A stretch of DNA of 64,000 nt from Galeopsis tetrahit. Taxonomy: Eukaryota; Streptophyta; Magnoliopsida; Lamiales; Lamiaceae. The notes under the pieces are model-generated. The model saw nothing but the letters and a program-made list of their open reading frames with translations, did not search any database and was not told where the DNA came from. Both the position numbers and the translations under genes were made by a program. Shown here piece by piece: positions 22,706 through 32,594 of this stretch (position 1 is the first letter of the stretch; each line of letters starts with the position of its first letter). The DNA is taken from positions 62,430,063 to 62,494,062 of the forward strand of contig OY776120.1 in assembly GCA_963675135.1 (NCBI GenBank), read 5' to 3'.

Positions 22706-23794
22706 GAGAAAATTTCATTTTACGTCCTGTAAATTAGGCCTAATCCAGTTTATATCCTTTAAGCTTTCACTTTTTCAATTTACGTCCTAGGTTGTCCAAT
22801 TTATGTCCTTTTAAGTCCAATTTATATCCTTTTCGCCGGAAAATTGGAATTCCGGTCAAATAGTCCAATTTACGTCCTTTAAGTTTGAAAATTAGAAATT
22901 AATAATTAAAAAATTTTGAAAAAAATTAAAAATATCATTAAAAACAAAAAATATCATTAAAATTTATAAATTGTGTAAAATAAAAATAAAAAATTCTAAA
23001 ATTCTATAAAAAATTAAAAAATCTGAAATTTGAAAAATTTGTAAATTAAAAATAAAAAATTTCTAAAAATCTCATAAAAACATAAAATTCTATAAATTAA
23101 AATTTTAAAAATGTTTAAAATAAAATAAAAAATTAAACCATTCTAAAAACCTCATTAAAATGAATTTGACACGGTTCTACAATCAATCAAGGCGTGGAAT
23201 ACAAAAAAAAAATTAGGAGTTCGAGAAAAACTTCAATTGCGGATGAGTCCGAATCAAGTGTAATTTTTTAATAATTTTTATTATTCTTATTGGGTTTTTA
23301 GAATTTTTAATATTTAATCTACACATTTTTAAAAAATTAAAGAGATATTTAGAATTTTAATGAGATTTTTTAATTTCTTAATTTTATGTTAAACATTTAT
23401 ATTTTTTGAATTGTAAATTTTTTTATTTTTATTTAACACATTTTATAAATTTTAATGAGATTTTTAAAAAATTAAATAATATTTTAAATTTTATTTTACA
23501 CATTTTATAGTTTTTAATTTTAATGATATTTTCGGATTTTTAATAATATTTTAAAATTTCGACTGATATTTGTAGAAAATTTATTTATTAAATTTTAATT
23601 TTCAAACTTAAAGGACGTAAATTGGACTATTTTGCCGGTATCCCAATTTATTCCTCAAATTCCGGTGAGTTTGAAAATTTTCCGGCAAAAAGGACGTAAA
23701 TTGGATCAAAAAGGACGTTAATCGAAAAAGTGAAAACTTAAAGGATATTAATTGGATTAGGCCTAAGTTACAGGACGTAAAATGAATTTTTCTC
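22706..23794. mobile_element. Mutator-like non-autonomous element with long terminal inverted repeats
   Basis: The ends read GAGAAAATTTCATTTTACGT and, as reverse complement, GAGAAAAATTCATTTTACGT. The inverted repeats extend about 180 bp (shared blocks ggacgtaaattgga, taggcctaa, aaaaagtgaaa). A 10-bp direct duplication gttgaatacc lies at 22696-22705 and 23795-23804, fitting MULEs (usually 9 bp, 8-11 seen). The interior is AT-rich with no gene. Confidence 0.82.
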
Positions 23795-24192
23795 GTTGAA
23801 TACCTAAAGATTTTTAAGACTTTTTAAAATCCGTATTGAATACCTCAAAATTTTGAAAGACTTTTAAAAATTCGGATTGAATACTTCCAGATTTTAAAAG
23901 TCCAAAAAAATTCAACAGAATCTCAATTGAATACACCCCCTAAATATAATATAAAATTTAGAAGCTTAGATCCTTTGCTGGTTTCCGATGAAAAAGTCTT
24001 TGTATACACATGCATGATAGGGCTAAAGAGAGCATCAAGTTGACGAAGTGAGTCATGTGTACATAAATGGCAAGTTCAGAGAGGAACTGGTGGTTGCAAT
24101 AAATAGCATTTCGCTGTACACGGTTTATAGATGAGGAGATATACCACGTACATTTAATGAATGAGTGATTATATTATTAATTTATCATCCCT

Positions 24193-24199
24193 TATATAA
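24193..24199 (+). promoter_or_regulatory. TATA box of the glycine-rich protein gene
   Basis: tatataa, 49 bases before the ATG at 24248. The upstream stretch 23944-24192 holds no other gene, and its left limit is the Harbinger-like element. Confidence 0.65.
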
Positions 24200-24247
24200 T
24201 CCTCTTTAGTAGCTAGTGTTCGTTTCATATCATTAAAACTCTCAAAC

Positions 24248-25219
24248 ATGGCATCAAAGTTTCTGGTGCTTCTCATTCTGGGTGCTCTTGTTTGCACAAC
24301 TGCAGCACGAAAACTTTCGGATCCTTTCCGCGATGAAAAGAATTTCTTTCGTCGTCCAGGATTTGGAGGCGGCCTAGGTGGTGGTGCGGGAGCTGGTGGC
24401 GGCCTTGGTAGTGGTGCAGGTGGAGGCCTTGGAGGTGGTGGTGGTGCTGGTGGTGGACTTGGTGGCGGTGGTGGTGCTGGTGGCGGTTTTGGTGGTGGCC
24501 TTGGAGCCGGCCTAGGTGGAGGTGCTGGTGGTGGTGGAGGCTTAGGCGGTGGTGGGGGTGCAGGCGGAGGCCTAGGTGGTGGTGGTGGTGCTGGCGCTGG
24601 CGCTGGTGGCGGCTTTGGTAGTGGTGCAGGTGGTGGACTTGGCGGTGGTGCAGGTGGTGGCCTTGGAGGCGGAGGTGGTGCTGGTGGTGGACTTGGTGGC
24701 GGTGGAGGTGCTGGTGGCGGATTTGGTGGTGGTGCAGGTGGTGGCCTTGGAGCCGGCTTAGGTGGAGGCCTAGGCGGTGGTGGGGGTGCAGGCGGAGGCC
24801 TAGGTGGTGGTGCTGGCGCTGGTGGCGGCTTCGGTAGTGGAGCAGGCGGTGGCCTTGGAGGCGGCAGTGGTGTTGGTGGTGGACTTGGAGGAGGTGGTGG
24901 TGCTGGTGGTGGAATTGGTGGCAGTGGAGGCCTAGGTGGTGGTGCTGGTAGCGGATTTGGTGGTGGTGCAGGTGGTGGCCTTGGAGCCGGCCTAGGTGGA
25001 GGTGGAGGTGGAGGTGGAGGCGGTGGTGGTGCTGGTGGAGGAGTTGGTGGTGGTTCTGGATTTGGTGGAGGAGTAGGGGGTGGGTCTGGAGTCGGTGGTG
25101 GAGCTGGAGGAGGAGGAGGTTTCGGTGGTGGGGGTGGGGGTGAAGGTGGATTGGGTGGAGGCTCTGGTGGTGGGTTTGGCGGAGGAGCTGGTGGAGGGAT
25201 TGGAGGTAGATTTCCATGA
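24248..25219 (+). CDS. Secreted glycine-rich cell-wall protein (class I GRP)
   Basis: A single-exon ORF of 323 codons. Residues 1-20 are a clear signal peptide (MASKFLVLLILGALVCTTAA), followed by a short charged stretch (RKLSDPFRDEKNFFRRPG). From about residue 39 to the end it is almost entirely Gly in GGGX repeats, with Ala, Leu, Phe, Val and Ser as spacers, ending IGGRFP. No RNA-binding domain, oleosin domain or cysteine-rich tail is present, so it fits class I GRPs, which are exported to the cell wall or apoplast in vascular and stressed tissue. A TATA box is 49 bases upstream and an AATAAA signal 62 bases downstream. The GGT/GGA-rich coding DNA is a minisatellite, so length may vary between individuals. 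It is the only complete host gene seen in the window. Confidence 0.92.
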   Translation: MASKFLVLLILGALVCTTAARKLSDPFRDEKNFFRRPGFGGGLGGGAGAGGGLGSGAGGGLGGGGGAGGGLGGGGGAGGGFGGGLGAGLGGGAGGGGGLGGGGGAGGGLGGGGGAGAGAGGGFGSGAGGGLGGGAGGGLGGGGGAGGGLGGGGGAGGGFGGGAGGGLGAGLGGGLGGGGGAGGGLGGGAGAGGGFGSGAGGGLGGGSGVGGGLGGGGGAGGGIGGSGGLGGGAGSGFGGGAGGGLGAGLGGGGGGGGGGGGAGGGVGGGSGFGGGVGGGSGVGGGAGGGGGFGGGGGGEGGLGGGSGGGFGGGAGGGIGGRFP

Positions 25220-25280
25220 AGAGATCGATTAAGTCGATGCATGGCCAAAACTTCCATAATCCTTTTTCTTTTTACGTACT

Positions 25281-25286
25281 AATAAA
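25281..25286 (+). terminator. Polyadenylation signal of the GRP gene
   Basis: AATAAA, 62 bases past the stop codon. Confidence 0.6.
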
Positions 25287-25299
25287 ATTAAGTTTGGTT

Positions 25300-27130
25300 G
25301 GTTGGTTGGTTTACGTTCTAAATTGTCATGGTAATTGAGTGCTGGAGACAACACATTATTAATTTGTAGTTTAATTTCATAATTAATTGTATTTTACTCA
25401 ATGAATGCATGTATTTATGAAGACAGGAGTTCTTTAAGTGATCATCATGTTTTGAATACTAGTAAGTTTTTCCATATTGTCAAATTATGTAACGTCAATT
25501 TTGCCAAATTCGGCCTGGTAAATTTAAAAAAGTTACATGCATTTTAAAATTTAAAATACTAGATTTTTGCCCGTGCGATGTACAGGACTGTTGTTCCCTC
25601 TTTTAACGATCTTTGTAAAATATCGTCCTTTTTAAAATTTGTTGTTAAATTTGAGTTTTCAATAAATAGTTACTCCGTACAATTCTTTTTTTTTTTTTTT
25701 GTGCTAATGAAGTGTAACAATGATTTTTTTAAGATATCAATCTTTAAACAATGTCAAAAAAGAAAAAACAAAAAAGACTTTTAAAATTATTATTTAAATA
25801 TAGTGATGTTATACTTTTTCGTCAACTACTCAAGTGCATAAACGGTTGGAAGAAAAAAATAATATAATTTTTTTTTATTTATCATGGGGCATAATTAATA
25901 CTAACAGACAATATATATACATGTACAGTCGGTTCAGAGAAGAGGAGAGCGATTTGCAGTGTTTGAGATAGTTTCTTAAAATCAGGGGCATTCACAAATT
26001 ATATTATGGATCCTTGTACGACTGCATGGCCAGGTTGTCCAGAATTAGCCATGTAGCTCAACAGGGAAGCTTACCAAATTCATCCACAAAGTTTGATATA
26101 TATATATATATATATATTAATTATTTCCATTTTCATTCAACAAATTACGTACTTTATTAGTATTTCGTAGATAACTTAAAAGTATCTCTCTAATAACCGT
26201 TAAAATCTCAATCAAAAGCATATCTGACTTGAGGTTAATGTTTAAAACAGAATTTCTCCTCACTAACTTGTTACCTTTTCCTATACTACTAAGACAATGT
26301 GAATTGCTTATGCACATATCAATAATATGCTAACACAGTCACTCCATGGTTCGTGCAATTAAAACTTAAAAAGCCAAGTCCTCACACGGATTCCAAATTT
26401 CTTTTAATCGAAAATTAACAACGTGGTCGTGATGAGAAGAAAACAGGGAAGTAAAATGTTAATGGAAATGTGTGTTCCACCTATTTATACATCAACTAAT
26501 TATCGTAACTCATGACCGTGCGGTGGGGTTTCTTCATAAATTTGCCAAGAAACAATCTGAGAAAAAATTATTGTACTCTGCTACATGTTCATGATCTATA
26601 TTCACAAGTTTTAAAGTTGTGGCCTAATAAAGTTTGATATTCATGCCAAAACTACCATACATCTAATTAATCCCCAATTCTCACCAAATGTCAAGTTAAA
26701 AGAAAGGACTGGACTAAACATCCATAATTTATTTTGTATCTGAAAAATAGATTAGACTCTTGACATGCATTATTATCATTAGGTTTGAGAATTCAATATT
26801 TCTATGAACATCAACAATACATTTTCATTCAGGCAATAGAAAATCAACACTCATGAACTCCTTATTTCTCTTAAAAGTGTGTGCCTCCCATTTTCGTAGA
26901 AGATGAACCAGAACACATCTTGACCAATTGTTTAGATTAAGATTACCTATGCATGTGTTATTTCTAGGTGAATTGTATTTTAACAATTTCTAAGATGATT
27001 GTAAACATTCTTATACGTAAAATTGAGACCTTTGATCTTATCAATTAAAGCCATAAATTTTATTAATATGAAAAAACGGTTGAAAGAAAGTTGAAGAGGT
27101 AGAGACAAAAACATTGAAACTAAAACTAAA
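25300..27130. other. AT-rich intergenic DNA
   Basis: No gene is supported. It includes a TA microsatellite at 26097-26116 and a long T run at 25685-25700. The open frames here are short and do not resemble known proteins. Confidence 0.5.
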
Positions 27131-27800
27131 ATTGTATGGTGTTCTCTCATATTCCCAACACCATTAATGGAACTTGCAACTGCCATACCATTTATCCAAT
27201 TTGATAAAGCCCCATGAGAATAACTCACAATTTTTCCTTTAAATCTAAGCAAAGCCTCACCTAATTAACCAAAGATTATTGAAAACCCAAATCATATATT
27301 TTCACTATTTTTTCATAAAATAAATTATATATAAAAATTGTTTTATCTCCTGGAATAGCACTCAGTAATAAAGTCACATGAAATAAGGAGGTAAATGTTA
27401 GAAATGCAATTAAATATTTTACAAAAGGTGGAGTAAAACAACTCATAAAATTAAGAGATTTGAACTTAAATAAATATTAATGAAAAGCTCGGGAAGATGC
27501 TTTGTCTTCAAAAACAACAATATCTACTGCACTATTAACTCTAGAGTTTTCAACGGATAAAAATAAAAAATAACATAAATAGTTGTATCTGAATCAATAT
27601 GCCTTCTAAGTACTCAACTCTAAGCTAAGAACGGGGACTCTCAATACTAACTTCATTTATCCAATTTAATAAAGTCCTGTTAGGATCACTCACAACTTTT
27701 CCTACCAGAATTCTCAATACTAACTTCATTTATCCAATTTAATAGAGCCCTTTGAGGATCACTCACAATTTTTCCTTTATATCTCAACAAAGCCCCCACC
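27131..27800 (-). pseudogene. Duplicated fragments of an LRR receptor-kinase N-terminal exon
   Basis: The minus strand encodes the leucine-rich-repeat N-terminal cap consensus three times. At about 27690-27790 it reads ALLRYKGKIVSDPQRALLNW, followed by INEV. At about 27640-27700 it is GKVVSDPNRTLLNWINEVSI. At 27131-27265 it is EALLRFKGKIVSYSHGALSN followed by WING. The cap (ALLxFKxxIxxDPxGxLxxW) is normally just after the signal peptide of LRR receptor-like kinases and proteins. The flanks are also similar (caccta attaa... and tttttcataaa), so a segment of ~550 bp was duplicated. No LRR or kinase domain follows. Confidence 0.55.
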
Positions 27801-28268
27801 TAATTAATCAAGGGAATATTGAACCTCAAATCATTTTTACTCTTTTTTCATAAATTAAAATAAAAAAAGTAAATTAAATTATAAGTCATACAATTATCAT
27901 TGAGAAACCAATAAAAACTGAAGAAATAAAAACAGAAAATTAAATTATATCTCATACTTTCATCATTGAGAAACCAATGAAAATTGAAGAGGTTGAAAAC
28001 ATTGTTGCAGAGATACAATAACTTTTCATTATCAGGCTTCTCAGTTTTCCAACTATATCAAAGATAACTGTTCCATTCTCAGTGAAAGAATTAAGAACAA
28101 TATATTCTCAAAAAATAAATAGATCTCATATTTTATCTTTGTATGAGAAGAACAAAACAAACAAACAAAAATAGTTTGTGAAATTACAGTCAAAGTTTTG
28201 GATTCAAAGGCAAAACTAAACCCATCTGATTTTAAAATGTTAAGAATCAAGATGAAAGCTATATATAC
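27801..28268. other. AT-rich DNA, no gene
   Basis: Contains a duplicated block (aaattaaattatatctcata... with 'tcattgagaaaccaat' at about 27898 and 27963). The USP exon's donor site is at its right edge. Nothing else seen. Confidence 0.4.
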
Positions 28269-28390
28269 CTCTTGATAGTTCCATAGCCATGGCTACCAAC
28301 AACCAACACAGAGGCGTTGCTCTTTTCCACGACGTCACACAAAACATTCCTAGGATCACCTTCCACAATCTCGCATATAGCACCAATAAC
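28269..28390 (-). pseudogene. Isolated exon of a universal stress protein (USP) gene
   Basis: A 122-bp minus-strand exon is bounded by an acceptor (tacttttacacag, AG at 28391-28392) and a donor (GT at 28267-28268). It reads IVEGDPRNVLCDVVEKSNAS, then VLVVGSHGYGTIKR. This is the conserved C-terminal half of plant USP domains, including the GSHGYG nucleotide-binding loop. The exon itself has no stop, but the expected next exon (VLGSVSDYCAHH) and the upstream exons were not found, so it is probably a gene relic. It could also be part of a gene broken by the insertions to its right (Tourist MITE, CACTA-4). Confidence 0.72.
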
Positions 28391-28427
28391 CTGTGTAAAA
28401 GTATAAATTTAGGACGAATGAATATTA

Positions 28428-28634
28428 GGCTCCATTTGGATGAATGGATTTGAAATCCACAATTCAAATTCGTTCCACTCGTTTGGATTAAAAAGTAGAT
28501 GAATGGATTTGAAATACGTAACATCTGTTTTTAGTAAATCATCACTAAAATCATGTCATTTGAAATCCATGTATTTTTAAATACATTCATTTCAAATGTC
28601 TTATCAAATTAAATCCCCTCATCCAAACACAATC
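28428..28634. mobile_element. Tourist-like MITE 1
   Basis: It starts ggctccatttggatgaatgg and ends cccctcatccaaacacaatc. Flanks are tta (28425-28427) and ata. It is the same family, in opposite orientation, as the MITE at 63419-63655. It sits 38 bases from the USP exon, in what would be its upstream intron. Confidence 0.75.
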
Positions 28635-29210
28635 ATAGGTAATTATGGAATTCCATGATAAAGATCAAACAAAATCTTGAGTATTATGCAAGAAATTTGA
28701 ATCCTAATTGATAATGAATTTCAGCTTGTTATGAGCTCGGAAACAAATGGAAAATGTCAACATTTACTAAGTTAGAGATGTTTCTACATTTCATTGCGTA
28801 GTGAAGAATACATCATAAATCTTCTCAAATGAGAATCCAATTCCAAATTAATTGAAATCTATCAAATACTTTCCATATACTTGACATCTTCCAATTTTCA
28901 TATTCTTTGTAATACAAATTCATAAGCTAAAAGTTGCATAAATTAATTAATCAACAATTCCTTCTCATTCTAGTTATTAGTCATCCTAATGCGCATATAT
29001 ACAAACCATATATGTATGACAATAAGAAAAGGCCAGCACAACAAAGAGCATGAAAAATAAAAGTTTACATGATGTAAAGTAGTGAAATTTGACTATGACA
29101 TAATTTTAGGTTAGTAATTATACTTTAGACAATAAAATGCTAGAATAAACTTTTAACAACATATCGATTCTACATTCTACTCAAAACAATTCAAGAAACA
29201 CGCGATGTTA
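28635..29210. other. AT-rich DNA, no gene
   Basis: No coding signal or repeat recognised. Ends with TTA, the target duplication of CACTA-4 (29208-29210). Confidence 0.4.
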
Positions 29211-29535
29211 CACTACAAAAAACGCGAAGTTTGCCGACGGAAGGCTACCGACGGAATCCATTCCGTCGGCCGCCCCGACGGATCGCCGACGGAATTTTCG
29301 AATCGACTGACTCCCGACGGAATCCAAGATCCGTCGGGACCGTCCGACGGACTTCCCGATGGAATTCAGTTCCGCGGCCAAACTGTGTCGTTAAGCCTTG
29401 CTTCCCGACGGATTTTTTCCGTCGGTCGTTCAAATTTCGACTGCCGACGGAAAATATCCGTCGGTAGCCGACCTGCTTTGAATGACATTAATATTCGCGT
29501 GCTACCGACGAAAATATCCGTCGGTAGCCACAATT
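29211..29535. repeat. CACTA-4 5' subterminal repeats
   Basis: More than a dozen CCGACGGA / TCCGTCGG motifs in both orientations between the TIR and about 29530. Confidence 0.85.
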
Positions 29536-30284
29536 TTTTTTATAAGAACTGCCGAAGGAGGCGGTTCTTCTTCCCCATAAGGAAAAAAAAAATTGGCTTT
29601 CGTCCCCCTCTCCCTGTTCGTCTCCTGTTCTCTCCTCGTGGATTGGATTTTCTTGTGCGTGGTGCGTGGATTGATCGACAAAGGGCATAACGATTATCTA
29701 CTCCAATTTTCTTCAATTTAAATGGTACGTTTTATAAATTCTTAATTAATTTTAATTAAGTTATTGTATTATAAATTGCATGTTAATTATTATAAAATTT
29801 CATGTACGTAGTTGATGAATATATATGTATAATTAATTCAAATATATGTTAGTACGTGGATTATATGTTTTTTATTGGTTAATTGTAATTAATTAATGTA
29901 TGTTAGTTCAAATATATAATGTAGTTCTTGTTAGTTCGTTTTGATAATTAAACTAGGTTATTATTGTTGATTAAATTAGTAATTATTCTTATAATTAAAC
30001 TAGGTTATTATTGTTGATTAAATTAGTAATTATTCTTATAAGTAGGGGTGTTGTACGGTTTGATTAATATAGTAATTATTGTTATTGTTTAAATTAAGTT
30101 ATTATTAATTAGTTTGGTAAATTATTGATTTCATTAGTAACGTGATTTTGTTATTGATTAAATTAGGAAATTATTGACTTAAATTACTAAAATGTTATTA
30201 ATTAAAATAGAAAATTATTGATTTCATTACTATATTAATTATTGATTAATTTAATATACTTTTAAATTTTATTTATTAAAATAG

Positions 30285-31889
30285 ATGAGTCAAGATGCTA
30301 GTGGGGCCTCAGGATCTCGACGTAGGAGAGGCTCACTTAGGCCTGTTGAGCCTGCTATGTTGACGTCGTCGGCATCCGTTCCACAGCATTCGTCGCCATC
30401 ATCTCAGTCGTCGGCAGCTCGTCGACATCCCACGCGGGCCCGAGAAACCAGACTGAGAATATGGATTGATGATGTACACTAAGTAATTAATTAAATAATT
30501 TTAAGGTTTAACAATATTTAATAGCATCAATTTTTGTACGTTTTTTAATTTATAATGTGTTTGTTTCTTAATATATAATGTCACAGCTTACTTCCTGGTA
30601 ATGAGATATCGAAGATTTGCACTGACGTGATTACTAAGTGCAAGGTTGTTGCGAATGCCTACTCTTGGTTGAAGGTGTCGCAGACGAAAAAGGATGAATA
30701 CTGGGAGGAATTCCCGGTATTTGAGTGCATTCAATTAAATATTAATAAACAATTTATTATATATATTATTTGATAAACATGCTTATTGGCATAGGGAGTT
30801 TTTTTCGGACAACGATATCCACAGGCACTGGAAATCTTCATGTCAGTCTAGGTATAATGAGATAATGTACACCTGGAGGAATGCTTGGCGTAGTCGTGGC
30901 GTGGTGCAGACGTTGGGGGAGGACGAAAATGGAGTCGACGTGTGGAACACGTTGACCACGTATTGGAGTAGCCTGGAGTACATGCGGAAGTGTGCAACTG
31001 CTCGAGCCAACCGTAGAAGTGATGGGGGAGGTGGGATGTCAAGGCATCGGGGGGGGGGGGGGGGCAATCCGCGTATGAGCACTCAATTGCTCTAGTAAGT
31101 GTTCACTAAATTTATTTCAATTATTTATATTATATTATATAAAATAATTTTTATATGCTCATTTGGTACGAAATAGGAGCGGGAACTTGGGCGTGAACCC
31201 ACACACGTGGATCGGTTGAACGTTCTTCATCCGTTTGATACAAATTCGCAGACGTCCACATATGGACACACTACCCAGCTTCACGTAAGTTTAATTAAAT
31301 TGTGATGTTTTTTTAATATTTAATTAATTAAATGTATTGAACTATGTATTAATTTAATTTTTTTGTAATTATGTAGTTGAATGTGAACCGGAGGATTGAA
31401 GAGGAGACGACACAGGCTTCTACTGAAGCCGGGCCCAGCGCTCCCTCTCCGCCTGATCTTAACCGGATTTACCTGGACGTTGCCCCGGCTGATCGAGGAC
31501 GGGTCCTTGGCCTTGGCCGGATGAGCCGCTCAGTGAGAGCTGCGTCGTCCAGTTCGTCCCAACGTGCATCGCAGGCCTCTGTATCCTCCACTGCTGTTCC
31601 GGACCCGAACGTAGTACACATGATGAACCACTACTTCCGACAGCTAACTGACACTATGGGTCGATCGTTGGGGATGTCTTCTGAACAAATAAATACATGC
31701 TTTGAACAGGCGATGAGCGTTCCCCCTCCGCCTTTCGATGCTCCGGTTGGTCCATTTCCCCCTCCGCATTTCGATGCTCCGGTTGGTTCAGTTCCCCCTT
31801 TCAATGCTCCAGATCCAAATCCAGATGCAGCCGCAGACGACGGCTTGGATTTCATTGGTGGTGATGAGTTTTTTGAGTATAATGATTGA
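30285..31889 (+). pseudogene. tnpA-like CACTA protein (Transposase_24 type)
   Basis: The start is the ATG of MSQDASGASGSRRRRG, just after an AT-rich leader. Exon-like blocks are 30285-30480 (Ser/Arg-rich, ending RIWIDD), 30588-30717 (LLPGNEISKICTDVITKCKV, ending YWEEFP), and 30798-31095 (EFFSDNDIHRHW, RYNEIMYTWRNAWRSRG, TTYWSSLEYMRKCATARANR). Then come 31177-31285 (ERELGREPTHVDRL) and 31377-31889 (Pro-rich C-terminus with PPPPFDAPVGPFPPPHFDAP). The order and wording fit Transposase_24 proteins. The junctions of exons 1-2 and 2-3 do not keep frame, and a run of 16 G (31049-31064) lies in exon 3, so it is probably not functional. A mis-read splice site is the alternative. Confidence 0.72.
31049..31064 (+). 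repeat. Run of 16 G in the tnpA-like exon
   Basis: A homopolymer inside a Gly/Arg coding stretch. Its length is unstable by nature (and hard to sequence), so the reading frame after it is uncertain. Confidence 0.9.
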
Positions 31890-32144
31890 TGTTTGAACTA
31901 TTTTTTTTTCTATCGAACTATTTAATTTTCTGTCGAACTATTTAATTTTCTGTCGAACTATTTATTTTTTCTGTCAAACTATTTAATTTTCTGTTGGACA
32001 TATTTATTTCGGTTGATGCTTGTTTGTCAATGGATTGTTTATTTATGTTATTGTTTTTAATTTATACATAATACATAATTTTTCGTTAGATTTTGGTATA
32101 AAGTAAAGTATTTTTTATTTTTTTTTCGATTTTTATTTTATCCC

Positions 32145-32335
32145 GCCAATATTACCGATGGAAATAAACATTCCGTCGGAAATTAAGTCTGCCGACGGAA
32201 ATTCCGTCGGCCAAGTACTCTACCGACGGAATTCTGGGCGGCACCCTACCGACGGAATTTCAGAATCCGTCGGCAGATTCAAAATGTACGCACCGACGGA
32301 ATTTCAAAATCCGTCGGTAGCGCGTAATATTTACA
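32145..32335. repeat. Internal cluster of CACTA-4 subterminal-type repeats
   Basis: At least ten CCGACGGAA / TTCCGTCGG copies between the tnpA-like and tnpD-like genes, the same motif as in both terminal arms. It lies 260 bases upstream of the tnpD start. Confidence 0.85.
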
Positions 32336-32594
32336 GAAGCTTTTTTCCCCTTTCTCACTCAGTCGAAAAAAATTGTGGAAATTGTATGAGAGCAAGCAAA
32401 TTTCGGTACGTTTTTCTTTTTTACCTGGTTAAATTTTTTAGTTTAGTTGTGCATTTTATATGATTATAGTTTAATTAGTTGTGCATTTTATATATTTGTA
32501 GTTTAGTTGTGTATTTTAATTATATTGTTTGTAGTTTAATTAGTTGTGCATTTTTTTATATGTTTGTAAGAATTTTATGTTAAATGTTTAACAG

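Larger units (their letters stand above)
21462..23940. mobile_element. Harbinger-like non-autonomous element (2,479 bp)
   Basis: The terminal inverted repeats are GAGGGGTGTATTCAATTGAG and, as reverse complement, GGGGGTGTATTCAATTGAG, continuing as imperfect repeats (ttttttggacttt). A 3-bp duplication TAA lies at 21459-21461 and 23941-23943. The G-rich end and TAA duplication fit PIF/Harbinger. There is no transposase ORF. It contains a Stowaway MITE and a Mutator-like element. Confidence 0.75.

Noticed and set aside
24169..25257. A 362-codon minus-strand open frame of Pro-rich protein and a 314-codon His/Leu-rich frame opposite the GRP gene
   Set aside because: They are mirror images of the GGN repeats in the GRP gene. 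No signal peptide or family match, and the plus-strand gene has TATA, signal peptide and poly(A) signal.
30843..31082. Minus-strand Pro/Arg-rich ORF
   Set aside because: Complement of the tnpA-like exon and its G run.
31631..31855. Minus-strand frame opposite the tnpA-like C-terminus
   Set aside because: Shadow of the Pro-rich plus-strand coding sequence.
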